From Pimelobacter simplex (GTDB lineage Bacteria; Actinomycetota; Actinomycetes; Propionibacteriales; Nocardioidaceae), in assembly GCF_900114845.1 (NCBI RefSeq), contig NZ_FOUK01000006.1:62001-126000 (forward strand): a DNA stretch of 64,000 nt. The letters are read 5' to 3'. How positions within the stretch are numbered: the stretch's first letter is position 1; each line of letters starts with the position of its first letter. Shown one piece after another: positions 51,888 through 62,639 of the stretch. The position numbers and the translations under genes are program-made. A model generated the notes under the pieces. That model did no database searches. It saw only the letters and a program-made list of their open reading frames with translations, and was not told where the DNA came from.

Positions 51888-53230
51888 AGCAGCGACTTCC
51901 CTTCGAGCACGTCCTTGAGGTACTTCGCGGAGTCCTCGGGCGTGCTGCCCGGGTCGACCGACGTGGGCGAGTGCCACTTGGCCTGGATGGCGCCCGAGAT
52001 CATCGCGTAGAAGGCGCTCTTGGGGCGCGGGCCGCCCTCGTCGACGCTGGTCCGGAAGAGCTCGATCAGGTCCTTGGGGAACTTGCCGCTGGCCGCGACC
52101 TGGTCGTAGGCCGCGTTGGTCGACGGCATCAGGCCGTCGTTGAGCGCGAGGTCGACCTGGGCCTTCTCGGAGGTGATGCAGCGGGCCGCCTCCATGGCCC
52201 AGTCGCCGTGCTTCGTGTAGGCGCCCACGCCGATGTCGATGCCACCGACCGGGGGCTTGGAGGCCTCGCCCTCGACCGTGGCGGGGTAGCGGGCCCAGCC
52301 GAGGTCGGCGAACTGCTCCTTGGTGGGACCGCCGGCCTGGCCGATCAGCCCCTCGTAGTTCTTGTAGACGAACGTCCAGTTGACCATGAACTCGCCGGGC
52401 CCCGACGCGGGGAACATCTGCCCCAGGCTGGTTCCCTCGTTCGACACCGAGAGGTCGGGCTGGGCGGCCTTGGAGTCGGCGAGCTGCTGGATGATCGTCG
52501 CCGCGTCGCGCCCGGCCTCGGAGTCGACGTCGACCTTGGCGTCGCGGCCGGCCTCGGTGTCGGAGACGATGTCGCCGCCGGCGCCCTGGATGAGGGCGTT
52601 GATCCAGACGACGTAGGCCTCGTACTTGTTGGCCTGGACGCCGACCGTGCCGCCCTGGCTGGACGCCGCGTCGATGACCTGCTTCCAGGTCACCGGCTGG
52701 GTCATGTCGAGACCGGCGGCCTGGGCGAGCGACTTGCGGTACCAGAGCACCTGCGTGTTGGCCCAGAGCGGGATCGCGTAGACCTTGTCGTTCCAGGTGA
52801 CCGTGTCGGCCGCGCCCGAGAGGTAGTCGCCGTCGCCCTCGACACTGGCGCTGATCGAGTCGGCGAGGTCACCCTCGACGGGCTCGAGCCAGCCGGCGTT
52901 GGCGAACTCGGCCACGAACACCGGGTCGAGGTTCATCAGGTCCGTCGAGGAGTCCTTGGCCGCGAGCCGGCGCGCCAGCTGCGTGCGCTGGTCGGTCGCC
53001 GAGCTCGGCAGCAGCTGCACCGAGATGTCGTAGTCGCCGGTGCTGCAGGCCTTCGCGTACTTCTCGAACGTGGCGACCCCGTCGGGGTTGACGTACCAGT
53101 TCAGGACCGGCTTGCCCGAGTCGCCGCAGGCACTCAGCGTCGTGGCGGCGAGCACCGCCACCGCGGCTCCGGCGACTCTGCGCCGTCTGCGTCGGGAACC
53201 CCGTTCCGGCATCCCGCTTGTCGACCTCAT
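51884..53230 (-). CDS. lpqY: trehalose ABC transporter substrate-binding lipoprotein LpqY-like
   Basis: 448 residues. Arg-rich signal peptide ending in lipobox TLSACG (Cys about residue 34). The mature sequence parallels mycobacterial LpqY: RTQLARRLAAKDSSTDLMNLD, EFANAGWLEP, YAIPLWANTQVLWYRK and VGVQANKYEAYVVW. In Mycobacterium LpqY-SugABC recycles trehalose released from cell-envelope trehalose mycolates; this organism type lacks mycolates, so uptake of free trehalose or a related disaccharide is more likely (inference). GGGAGGGG upstream acts as ribosome binding site. Confidence 0.88.
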   Translation of the reverse strand: MRSTSGMPERGSRRRRRRVAGAAVAVLAATTLSACGDSGKPVLNWYVNPDGVATFEKYAKACSTGDYDISVQLLPSSATDQRTQLARRLAAKDSSTDLMNLDPVFVAEFANAGWLEPVEGDLADSISASVEGDGDYLSGAADTVTWNDKVYAIPLWANTQVLWYRKSLAQAAGLDMTQPVTWKQVIDAASSQGGTVGVQANKYEAYVVWINALIQGAGGDIVSDTEAGRDAKVDVDSEAGRDAATIIQQLADSKAAQPDLSVSNEGTSLGQMFPASGPGEFMVNWTFVYKNYEGLIGQAGGPTKEQFADLGWARYPATVEGEASKPPVGGIDIGVGAYTKHGDWAMEAARCITSEKAQVDLALNDGLMPSTNAAYDQVAASGKFPKDLIELFRTSVDEGGPRPKSAFYAMISGAIQAKWHSPTSVDPGSTPEDSAKYLKDVLEGKSLL

Positions 53231-53346
53231 CGCCTGATCACCCCTCCCAAGAGTGTGGCGTGCGTCACCCAGTCCTAGCCCAGCGGAGGCACTCTTGTCC
53301 ACGCCCGCGACGCAACAGTGCCCGTGACGCGCGATTCCAGACGTCG

Positions 53347-53352
53347 TAACTT
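53347..53352 (+). promoter_or_regulatory. -10 box of DUF4032 gene (likely leaderless)
   Basis: TAACTT ends 7 nt before the ATG, with no ribosome binding site. Confidence 0.6.
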
Positions 53353-53359
53353 TGCTTGC

Positions 53360-54577
53360 ATGGCGCTCCACGTCGTGGCCGCACGCACCGATCCGGCCCT
53401 CTTCCGCCTGCCGTGGTCGCGTCCGCTCGCGGACTGGGAGGACTGGTACGTCGTCCCGCTGCCGCTCGGCCTGTCCCGCCATGTCGTCCGGGTGGTCCAG
53501 GTGAACCGGCAGTTCATCGCCGTCAAGGAGACCGCCGAGCCGATCGCGCTGCGCGAGTACCACCTGCTGCGCGACCTCCAGCGGCTCGACCAGCCGGCCG
53601 TCGTCCCCCGTGGGGTGGTGACCGGCCGCGTCTCCGGCTCCGGCGAGCCGCTCCCCGCGGCCCTGCTCACCGAGCACCTGCACTACTCGCTCCCCTACCG
53701 CACGCTCTTCCAGCGCGGGCTGCGCGCCGAGCAGGTGCCGGCTCTCGTCGACGCCCTCGTGGTGCTGCTCGTGCGGCTGCACCTGGCCGGCTTCTTCTGG
53801 GGGGACGTGTCGCTCTCGAACGCGCTCTTCCGCCGCAGCGCCGGCGGATTCTCGGCCTTCCTCGTCGACGCCGAGACCGGCGAGCTGCGCTCGCACCTGT
53901 CCGACGCGATGCGCGAGCACGACGTCACCGTCGGCGTCGAGAACATCTTCGCCGAGCTGATGGACCTGCAGGCCAGCGGCGACACCGACATCGACGTCGA
54001 CGGCCAGGAGGTCGTCGCCCAGCTCGCCGACCGCTACCACGCGCTGTGGGACGAGCTCACCGCCGCCGAGGAGTTCGGCACCGACGAGTGGTACCGCGTC
54101 GAGCAGCGGATCGCGCGGCTCAACGACCTCGGCTTCGACGTCGACGAGCTCGACGTGCAGACCGACTCCGACCGGGTGCGCATCCAGCCCAAGGTGGTCG
54201 AGGCCGGCCACCACCGGCGCGAGCTGCGCGAGCTCACCGGCCTGGTCGCCGAGGACAGCCAGGCGCGCAAGCTGCTCAACGACCTGGCGGCGTACACCGC
54301 GCACTTCGGGTACGACGACGAGGACCGCGAGACCGTCGCCCGGCGCTGGCTCACCACGATCTACACCCCCATCGTGGCGCTGCTCCCGCCCGAGCTGCGC
54401 CGCGCGATCGCGCCGGCGGAGTACTTCCACGAGGTGATGGAGCACCGCTGGGCGCTGTCGGACGAGGCCGGCCACGAGGTCGACATCTTCGACTCCGCGC
54501 GCGACTACGTCGCCAACGTCCTCCCCCACCGGCCCCCGGACCAGCCGGGACCGGCCACGGTCCCGGAGGGAGGCTAG
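53360..54577 (+). CDS. DUF4032 protein (kinase-like)
   Basis: 405 residues. The N-terminal two-thirds resemble a divergent protein-kinase fold: LREYHLLRDLQRL as an alpha-C-like helix, HLAGFFWGDVSLSNALF in the place of the HRD catalytic loop, and FLVDAETGEL in the place of DFG. The C-terminal DUF4032 part ends with FHEVMEHRWALSDEAG. Function unknown. It is divergent from lpqY, and its TAG interlocks with the asparaginase TAG at CTAG. Confidence 0.85.
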   Translation: MALHVVAARTDPALFRLPWSRPLADWEDWYVVPLPLGLSRHVVRVVQVNRQFIAVKETAEPIALREYHLLRDLQRLDQPAVVPRGVVTGRVSGSGEPLPAALLTEHLHYSLPYRTLFQRGLRAEQVPALVDALVVLLVRLHLAGFFWGDVSLSNALFRRSAGGFSAFLVDAETGELRSHLSDAMREHDVTVGVENIFAELMDLQASGDTDIDVDGQEVVAQLADRYHALWDELTAAEEFGTDEWYRVEQRIARLNDLGFDVDELDVQTDSDRVRIQPKVVEAGHHRRELRELTGLVAEDSQARKLLNDLAAYTAHFGYDDEDRETVARRWLTTIYTPIVALLPPELRRAIAPAEYFHEVMEHRWALSDEAGHEVDIFDSARDYVANVLPHRPPDQPGPATVPEGG

Positions 54578-55587
54578 GGGGTGCCTCGCGCGGTGAGCTC
54601 GTCGCGCAGCCGCGCCGTGTCGGCGGGACCGGTCGCGAGCAGCGCCCACAGCAGCAGCCGGGCCTTGACCGGCGGCAGCCAGCCGGCCCCGATCGCGCCC
54701 CGCGCGAGCAGGTCGATCTCCGAGCCCGGGTAGCCGTACATCGCCCGTCCGGTGGGGCCGGAGCCCGTCCGCGACGCGAACACCACCGGCATCCGCTCGG
54801 CCGCACGACCCACCGCCCGGGCCATCGCGGCCGACACGTGACCGGCGCCGAAGCCCGCGATCACCACGCCGTCGACCCCGCTGTCGCGGACCGCGTCGAG
54901 GACGTGCCCGTCGTCGCCGAGGTAGGTCGCCAGCAGCGGCACCCGCGGGTCGGGGGTGTCGGGGGTGTCGGCGGACGGCAGGTCCAGCGCGGGCGCCCGG
55001 CTCGCCGGGACGCCGTACACGACCTCGGCCTCGACGCACCGGCCGATCGGCCCGAAGCCCGCGGACCGGAAGGCGCTCGTGGACATCGAGTCGGTCTTGG
55101 CGACCCAGCGCGCCTGGTGCACCTCGTCGTCGAACGCGACGAGCGCCCCGCGCTCGCGCGAACCCGGCGCCAGCGCGCACCGCACGGCCGTCAGCAGGTT
55201 GGCCGGACCGTCCGCGCCGGCTGCCTGCGCCGAGCGCATCGCACCGGTCAGCACCAGCGGCTCGGGCCGGTCCCAGAACAGGTCGAGCAGGTACGCCGAC
55301 TCCTCCAGCGTGTCGGTCCCCTGCGTGATCACCACCCCCGCCGCGCCCGCGTCGACGGCGTCCCGCGCCCAGCGCAGCGTCCGCAGCACCGTCGGCTCGT
55401 CGAGCGACGGGCTGGGCAGCTGCGCCAGCGTCTCGGCCCGGACCGTCGCGATCGCGCCGAGCCCCGGCACCGCCGCGACCAGCCGCTCGGCGCTCAGGGT
55501 CGGCACGATCTCGCTGCCGTCGTCGGCATCCGACGTGGACGCGATCGTGCCGCCGAGCGCGCCGATCGCCACCAGAGGACTGCTCAT
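54574..55587 (-). CDS. L-asparaginase (type I/II family)
   Basis: 337 residues. First catalytic Thr in GALGGTIAST and second in TQGTDTLEESAY; LTGAMRSAQAAGADG is the family loop; the C-terminal GTGSGPTGRAMYGYPGSEIDL region (read in parts) completes the active-site dimer face. Hydrolyses asparagine to aspartate and ammonia. No signal peptide, so cytosolic. Confidence 0.93.
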   Translation of the reverse strand: MSSPLVAIGALGGTIASTSDADDGSEIVPTLSAERLVAAVPGLGAIATVRAETLAQLPSPSLDEPTVLRTLRWARDAVDAGAAGVVITQGTDTLEESAYLLDLFWDRPEPLVLTGAMRSAQAAGADGPANLLTAVRCALAPGSRERGALVAFDDEVHQARWVAKTDSMSTSAFRSAGFGPIGRCVEAEVVYGVPASRAPALDLPSADTPDTPDPRVPLLATYLGDDGHVLDAVRDSGVDGVVIAGFGAGHVSAAMARAVGRAAERMPVVFASRTGSGPTGRAMYGYPGSEIDLLARGAIGAGWLPPVKARLLLWALLATGPADTARLRDELTARGTP

Positions 55588-55643
55588 GGCGCCATCCTCG
55601 CGGATGCGCCCGCGCTGTCGGCGGCGGGTGGCAGGCTGACGCC

Positions 55644-56339
55644 ATGCCGGACGACGCCACCCCCGGCCGCCTCGGCGGCTCCCCCGAGCGGCCTGCCCGC
55701 TTCTTCGCCGACGCCGCCGAGTTCGGCGCCTGGCTCGCCCTCCACCACGACACCGAGACCGAGCTGTGGATGGGCCTCTACAAGAAGCACGTCCCCGACC
55801 GCGGGCTCACCTGGGCCGACGCCGTCCCCGAGGCCCTGTGCTGGGGCTGGATCGACTCCGTCGCCCAGCGCATCGACGAGGACGCCACCCGCCAGCGCTG
55901 GACGCCGCGCCGCAAGACCAGCATCTGGAGCAAGGTCAACATCGACCTCGTCGAGCAGCTCCGCGCCGAGGGCCGGATGCAGCCCTCCGGCCTGGCGATC
56001 TGGGAAGCCCGGCGGCGCGACGTCGCCCCCTACACCCACGAGGTCGAGGGCACGCTCGAGCTGCCCCCGCCGTACGCCGCCCAGCTCGCCGCCTCCCCCG
56101 CCGCCACCGCCTTCTGGGACGAGGCCACCGCGACCTACCGCCGGATCTGCACCAACTGGGTGCTCACCGCCAAGCAGGAGGCCACCCGCGACCGCCGCAT
56201 GGCCCAGCTCGTCGACTGCTCGGCCACCGGGGAGCTGATCCCCAGCCAGCGCTACGGCGAGGTGCCCAAGTGGGTGACGCGGGCGGCTGCCGCTGCGGCG
56301 GCTGCGGCTGGTGCTGCTGCCGCTGGTGGGGCGGAGTGA
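55644..56339 (+). CDS. YdeI/OmpD-associated-family protein
   Basis: 231 residues. Motifs LWMGLYKKHV, CWGWIDSVAQRIDE, RQRWTPRRKTSIWSKVN and GRMQPSGLAIWEARR are characteristic of the YdeI family; in some bacteria these contribute to antimicrobial-peptide tolerance, in most their role is unknown. The last ~25 residues are an Ala/Gly run encoded by imperfect GCT/GCG repeats. Confidence 0.85.
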   Translation: MPDDATPGRLGGSPERPARFFADAAEFGAWLALHHDTETELWMGLYKKHVPDRGLTWADAVPEALCWGWIDSVAQRIDEDATRQRWTPRRKTSIWSKVNIDLVEQLRAEGRMQPSGLAIWEARRRDVAPYTHEVEGTLELPPPYAAQLAASPAATAFWDEATATYRRICTNWVLTAKQEATRDRRMAQLVDCSATGELIPSQRYGEVPKWVTRAAAAAAAAAGAAAAGGAE

Positions 56340-56432
56340 TTGGGCTTTCGCTCGAGGTCTGCTCGGGTCAGGGTCTTCTTTACTGATGGCGTGGTGGCGC
56401 GCCGCAGTGGCTGCAGTACCTGGTTGCGGTGG

Positions 56433-57707
56433 TCAGCGGGTTGCGGGTTGCTGCCGGTACACCCCTGGCTCGGGGTCCTCGCGATCATCGGAGTGGTCGT
56501 GCTGGTGTGTTCCGCGGTGGCTCACCTCGAAGTGGAAGCCCGCGGGGCTTCGCCACACGTAGGTGCCGATCTTGGTGACCTGGTAGCGCCAGGCGCTGTG
56601 GGTCTTGGCCCGGTGGTGGCGCCTGCACAACGGCACCAGGTTGCACGGACACGTCGGTCCGCCCCGGTTGTGGGGTATGGCGTGGTCGAGGTCGCAGCGC
56701 ATGGCTGCTCGGGTGCAGTACGGGAAGCGGCAGGTGTGGTCGCGGAGCTCGACTTGCTGGCGGTGGCGGTCCGGGATCTCGTAGGCCGTCACCGGGACGT
56801 GCCCGGCGAGGTCGATCACCGGCCGGACCGTCACCGACATCCCGGGCTGGGCCAGCCACTCGCGGATCTGCTCGGCGCTGATCGGCTGCTGGTCCCACCG
56901 GCCGACTGGGTTGCTTCCCGCAAGGGTCGTGTTGGTGAGGTGGATGTTGAGGACGGCCTTGCGACCTGGGGTTCCCTCGATGTCGAGGGTGAGGTCGTTG
57001 CGGGCCAGATCACCGAGGGCTTGGGAGCGGCGCACGTCCAGGCTCGCCTCGTTGCCGAGCCGGCCGAGCAGCGTGGCTCGGCGGCTGATCGCCTGGTCGA
57101 GGTCGCGGCCGTCGGCGGCGTCGAGGAGGCCGTCGATGGACACGAGGCCGTTGGTGTCGGGGGCGCCGACCTCGACGTAGCGGTGGTCGCTCGCCGCCGC
57201 CCGTTCGGCTTCATAGCGCTCGGGGTCGAACCGGATGACCGCCTCCGCGATCAGCCGCTCCAGCTGGGCCCAGCCGACGCCGGTGGCGTTGAACAGCTGC
57301 CGGTCGACAAAGGCGGCGGCATCGGGGCAGAGCGGGCGGGTGGCCTCGGCGATCCGCTCGGCCCGCCACGGCGCCAACCGGCCCGCGACCACTGAGGCGT
57401 AGACCTGCGGCAGCCGCCACGCACACTCCAAGACCCGGCCCACATAGACCCGGCCACCATCAGGGGAACGGCCCAGCACGGCCACGAGCTCCATGAGTGC
57501 GAACTCCGAGACCAGCGGGGCGCCCTCGCCGGCGATCGGGAGGCCGGTGTCGACGAAACCGTCCCGGATGGTCGCCGCACCCGCCCCCGGGCCGGTCACG
57601 GTGTTGCCCGCGGCCCACTCCACGATGCCCGCCCACTCCCGCACCACCGACTCCTCGCGCCCGCGCACCTCGGCACGAAGGTCGGCGAGAAGGGCGGTCG
57701 AAGTCAT
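56433..57707 (-). CDS. DUF222 / HNH endonuclease-domain protein
   Basis: 424 residues. N-terminal helical DUF222 (13E12-type) region to about 330, then an HNH domain with paired metal-type cysteines: CRFPYC, CDLDHAIPHNRGGPTC and LCRRHHRAKT. These occur in multiple near-identical copies in mycobacteria and Nocardioides and may be mobile; the biological role is unclear. The His-rich tail (GTHQHDHSDD) is unusual. Standing alone, its base composition is slightly less GC-rich at the 3' end. Confidence 0.88.
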   Translation of the reverse strand: MTSTALLADLRAEVRGREESVVREWAGIVEWAAGNTVTGPGAGAATIRDGFVDTGLPIAGEGAPLVSEFALMELVAVLGRSPDGGRVYVGRVLECAWRLPQVYASVVAGRLAPWRAERIAEATRPLCPDAAAFVDRQLFNATGVGWAQLERLIAEAVIRFDPERYEAERAAASDHRYVEVGAPDTNGLVSIDGLLDAADGRDLDQAISRRATLLGRLGNEASLDVRRSQALGDLARNDLTLDIEGTPGRKAVLNIHLTNTTLAGSNPVGRWDQQPISAEQIREWLAQPGMSVTVRPVIDLAGHVPVTAYEIPDRHRQQVELRDHTCRFPYCTRAAMRCDLDHAIPHNRGGPTCPCNLVPLCRRHHRAKTHSAWRYQVTKIGTYVWRSPAGFHFEVSHRGTHQHDHSDDREDPEPGVYRQQPATR

Positions 57708-57769
57708 ACCCGTATTAGATCAGGAGGGTCCGACACAACCCCGGGCCAAACCCGCGCCGCGCTCACCCC

Positions 57770-59430
<1,661 letters not shown>

Positions 59431-59434
<4 letters not shown>

Positions 59435-60117
59435 GCGATCTCTCCTCGGTGGGGGGTGGTGTGGACGTGCGCGACGGGTCCTCGGCCGCGGCCGAGGGTC
59501 CAGTCCTTGCCGGCGACGAGCTGCTGGGTGACGTACGCCGCGGCCCGGTCGGCCGCGGTCGTGAGGGAGGCGCCGTGCGCCAGGTGGGCGGCGAGCGCGG
59601 CCGAGTAGGTGCAGCCCGTGCCGTGGTCGTTGGTGGTCGGGACGTCGCCGCCGCGGGTGACGATGACGCCGGGGCCGTCCGGCCGGCCGAGCGACGCGTG
59701 CTCCTCCTCGTTGGGGGTGGCGACGGTGGCGACGGGCAGCAGGTGCTCGCGGTACGCGGCGACCACGGCCTCCGACGCCAGCACGGCGCCCGACGTCGCG
59801 ACCATGACCGGGTCGACGACGAGGAGCCGTCCCGCGCAGCGCTCCGCGACGAGGCGGACGACCTCGGGAGTCCCGAGCATCCCGGTCTTGACCGCGACCG
59901 GGTCGAGGTCGTCGAGCACCGCGTCGAGCTGGGCGACCACGACGTCGTACGGGACCGGGTGGACGGCGTGCACGCCGGTCGTGTCCTGCGCGGTGACGGC
60001 GGTGACGACGCACGCGCCGTGCACGCCGAGGGCGGCGAACGTGGCGAGGTCCGCGGCGATCCCGGCGGCACCGCCGGAGTCGGTGCCGGCGATCGTGACG
60101 ACGACCGGCGGGTTCAC
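59431..60117 (-). CDS. thiD: hydroxymethylpyrimidine/phosphomethylpyrimidine kinase, compact form
   Basis: 228 residues, about 40 fewer than usual ThiD (260-270). N-terminal IAGTDSGGAAGIAADL and TAVTAQDTTGV (HMP-binding Gln retained), the VDPVMVATSG and TPNEEEHASLG segments, and the catalytic DHGTGCTYSAAL loop with Cys are all present. The shortening falls after TPN and between TRGGDV and the GTGC loop, where the flap and a helix normally lie. GTG start overlaps the preceding gene (GTGA). Probably active but with an altered lid (inference). Confidence 0.92.
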
Positions 60118-60677
60118 CGGACCACCTCGCGCAGCAGCGCGGCGACCACGGTGGCCGGGTCGGCGGCCCGCATGACCGCACCCATCACGGCGACCCCGTA
60201 GGCACCCGATCGCCGCGCCACTGCGGCGTTCTCGGGCGTGATCCCCCCGAGCGCGAAGACGGGCAGCGGGGGCGCGGCGAAGGCAGAGGCAGGCAGCGGC
60301 GGCCCGTAGCCGGGCTTGCTCTCCGTCACCCCGTACGGCGACAGCGTGGCCCACCAGGCCCCGTCGGCCGCCGCGCGGAGCAGGTCGGCCCGGCCGTGGC
60401 ACGAGCGCCCCCACCGGGTGGCGACCTCCGGCAGCGCGCCGTCGGCCGGCAGGTGCACGCCCACGCACCCGGCGACCGGGCGGTGCGCGGCGATCACCTC
60501 CAGGCCCGCGGACCGGGCGTGGTCGGCGATCTTGGCGCGCTCGTCGTCGGGGAGGTCCACCTCGCGCAGCAGCACGATGCGCAGCCCGGCGTCGGCCGCC
60601 GCCCCCAGGACGTCGCGCAGCGACCGGCCCTCGGGGACCTGGCGGCGGTCGGTGAGCACCACCAGCCGGCGGCTCAT
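60114..60677 (-). CDS. ThiE/TenI-family protein (TenI-like thiazole tautomerase candidate)
   Basis: 187 residues. TIM-barrel member of the ThiE/TenI family: LLREVDLPDDER, GVHLPAD, LSPYGVTESKPGYGPPLP and FALGGITPENAA. The ND pair and the first Lys that ThiE uses for HMP-pyrophosphate are replaced (AHRP instead of VNDR; REVD instead of REK). It is therefore unlikely to be the thiamine-phosphate synthase, which is the separate thiE here. TenI aromatises the ThiG product; placement directly after thiG fits this. Confidence 0.85.
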   Translation of the reverse strand: MSRRLVVLTDRRQVPEGRSLRDVLGAAADAGLRIVLLREVDLPDDERAKIADHARSAGLEVIAAHRPVAGCVGVHLPADGALPEVATRWGRSCHGRADLLRAAADGAWWATLSPYGVTESKPGYGPPLPASAFAAPPLPVFALGGITPENAAVARRSGAYGVAVMGAVMRAADPATVVAALLREVVR

Positions 60678-61438
60678 CCGACCCTCCCGAGCACGGGGCT
60701 GGAGGCGCGGGCCGAGGTCCGTCGGGGGATCCGGCCGGCGGCCCGCGCCAGCAGGCCCGCCTCGACCCCGAGCCGCAGAGCGGCGGCCATGGCGACGGGG
60801 TCGTCGGCCCGGGTGACCGCGGTGGCGGCGAGGACCGCGTCGCAGCCGAGCTCCATCGCGAGCGCGGCGTCGCTGGCCGTGCCGACGCCCGCGTCGAGGA
60901 CCACCGGCACGTCGACCGCGGCCCGCACGGCCGCGATGGCGTGGGGGTTGAGCACGCCCAGCCCCGACCCGATGGGTGACCCGAGCGGCATCACCGCGGC
61001 GCAGCCGGCGTCCACGAGCCGGCGCGCGAGCACCGGGTCGTCGGTCGTGTAGGGCAGCACGACGAAGCCGCGCCGGACCAGCTCCTCGGCGGCGTCGAGC
61101 AGCTCGACCGTGTCGGGCAGCAGCGAGTGCTCGTCGCCGACCACCTCGAGCTTCACCCAGTCGGTGCCGAGCGCCTCGCGGGCGAGCTCGGCGGTCAGCA
61201 CCGCCTCGCGCGCCGACAGGCAGCCGGCGGTGTTGGGCAGCAGCCGGGCGCCGGCCGTGCGCAGGGCCGCGAGCAGCCCGCCCTCGGCCAGGGACGACGT
61301 CCGCCGCATCGACACCGTCACCAGTGCCGGGCGGGCGGCGTCGAGGACGGGCCCGAGCAGGGCGACGTTGGGCAGGCCGCCGGTGCCGAGGAAGAGCCGG
61401 GACGACAGCGCCTCGCCGGCGATCACGAGGTCGCTCAT
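60674..61438 (-). CDS. thiG: thiazole synthase
   Basis: 254 residues. Catalytic Lys (Schiff base) in DWVKLEVVGDEHSLLPD, SMRRTSSLAEGG-type early loop, GSPIGSGLGVLNP and LDAGVGTASDAALAMELG. Builds the thiazole phosphate from DXP, dehydroglycine and ThiS-thiocarboxylate. Overlaps thiS upstream and the TenI-like gene downstream. Confidence 0.96.
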   Translation of the reverse strand: MSDLVIAGEALSSRLFLGTGGLPNVALLGPVLDAARPALVTVSMRRTSSLAEGGLLAALRTAGARLLPNTAGCLSAREAVLTAELAREALGTDWVKLEVVGDEHSLLPDTVELLDAAEELVRRGFVVLPYTTDDPVLARRLVDAGCAAVMPLGSPIGSGLGVLNPHAIAAVRAAVDVPVVLDAGVGTASDAALAMELGCDAVLAATAVTRADDPVAMAAALRLGVEAGLLARAAGRIPRRTSARASSPVLGRVG

Positions 61439-61644
61439 CCGCCCTGCACCGCCGTCACCACGTCGACGACGGCGCCGTCGGCCAGCGGCCGGTCCGCCCA
61501 GGCCGAGCGCGGCACCACCTCCCCGTCGACCGCGACCGCGACGCCGTCGGGCGCGGCGGAGCCCAGCCGCTCGCGCAGCAGGTCGGCGACCGACGCGGCG
61601 CCGGTGCGCAGCTCCTCTCCGTTGCAGGTGCAGGTGATCGTCAT
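61435..61644 (-). CDS. thiS: sulfur carrier protein ThiS
   Basis: 69-residue ubiquitin-fold protein ending in the required GlyGly. VAVAVDGEVVPRSAW is the family strand-turn. Needs adenylation by a ThiF/MoeB-type enzyme, which is not in this window. Both ends overlap neighbours. Confidence 0.95.
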   Translation of the reverse strand: MTITCTCNGEELRTGAASVADLLRERLGSAAPDGVAVAVDGEVVPRSAWADRPLADGAVVDVVTAVQGG

Positions 61645-62639
61645 CGTGCTCCTTCGGTCGTGCGGCGGGGATCCACCGCGGGGTCGACGTGACCGGTCTC
61701 GAGGTGGTCCGCGACGAGGCGGGCGGTCAGCGGCGCCAGCAGCACCCCGTGGCGGTAGTGGCCGGCCGCGAGGACGACGCCCGCCACGCCGCTCGGGCCG
61801 ATCAGCGGCAGGCCGTCGGCGGTGGCCGGCCGGTCGCGGGCGGTCCCCTCGACCAGCTCGGCACGGTCGAGCGCGGGCCACAGCGCGCGGGCCGACGCCA
61901 GCAGCCGCAGCGCGCCGCCGCCGGTGAGCACCGGCGGCGCGGAGTGCGCCTCCGAGGTCGCGCCGAGCACGACCCGGCCGTCGCCACGCGGGACGAGGTA
62001 GACGGCCTCGCCGCCCACCCAGCCGCGGACGGTACGACGCGGCGGGTCGTCCGAGCGCAGCCGCAGGACCTCGCCGCGCACGCCGCTCACCAGGCCGGTC
62101 CACGGCGCGGGGAGGCCGGCCCCGGTTGCCACCACCGTCACCGCGGCGTCCGGGCGCGGGACCTCGCGCAGCGCGACCCGGTCGAGCAGCGCGGCGCAGA
62201 CGGCACGCGGGTCGACGCTCGCCTCGTCCGGCAGCAGCGCGCCGCCGGCCACCCGGGCCAGCGCCGGCTCGGTAGCGCGGACGCCTGCACGGCCCAGCAG
62301 GCGCGCCTCGTGACCGTGCCGGCCGAGCAGCGCGACCTGGCGCTCGACCTGCTGCAGGTCACCGCCGTCGTACCCGACGAGGAGGGTGCCGGTCCGGCGC
62401 AGCGCGACCCCCAACCGCTCCGCGAGCGCCGGCCACAGCGCCAGCGAGGCCAGGCCGAGCCGGAGGATCTCCTCCTCGCCGTGCCACACCTCGGCGCCGG
62501 GGCTCAGCATCCCCGCCGCCGCGTACGACGCCCCGCTCGCCGGGTCGCGGTCGACCACGGCGACGTCGTACCCGCGCCGGCCGAGCTCCTCGGCGACCGT
62601 CAGCCCGACGATCCCCGCGCCCAGCACGTCGACGCGCAT
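61641..62639 (-). CDS. thiO: glycine oxidase
   Basis: 332 residues. FAD-binding GAGIVGLTVAEELGRRGYDVAVVDRD at the N-terminus (read in parts), ASYAAAGMLSPGAE next to it, and DGRVVLGATSEAHS, GHYRHGVLLAPLTA near the end. Supplies dehydroglycine by oxygen-dependent glycine oxidation, replacing the ThiH radical route and indicating an aerobic organism. ATG overlaps the thiE stop (TGATG). Confidence 0.93.
   Translation of the reverse strand: MRVDVLGAGIVGLTVAEELGRRGYDVAVVDRDPASGASYAAAGMLSPGAEVWHGEEEILRLGLASLALWPALAERLGVALRRTGTLLVGYDGGDLQQVERQVALLGRHGHEARLLGRAGVRATEPALARVAGGALLPDEASVDPRAVCAALLDRVALREVPRPDAAVTVVATGAGLPAPWTGLVSGVRGEVLRLRSDDPPRRTVRGWVGGEAVYLVPRGDGRVVLGATSEAHSAPPVLTGGGALRLLASARALWPALDRAELVEGTARDRPATADGLPLIGPSGVAGVVLAAGHYRHGVLLAPLTARLVADHLETGHVDPAVDPRRTTEGAR

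Noticed and set aside
53254..53269. GTGTGG-N-CGTCACC near the lpqY promoter as another CRP-like site
   Set aside because: Only 8 of 10 conserved positions match (TGTGG, TCACC), too weak in a genome of this composition.
53231..55753. Extended lpqY frame giving a 1289-residue protein
   Set aside because: The extension is antisense to the DUF4032 gene; the lipoprotein signal sequence fixes the start at 53230.
56276..56338. GCTGCCGCTGCGGCGG-type repeats as a repeat array
   Set aside because: They are the Ala/Gly-coding tail of the YdeI-family gene; no spacers or regular unit.
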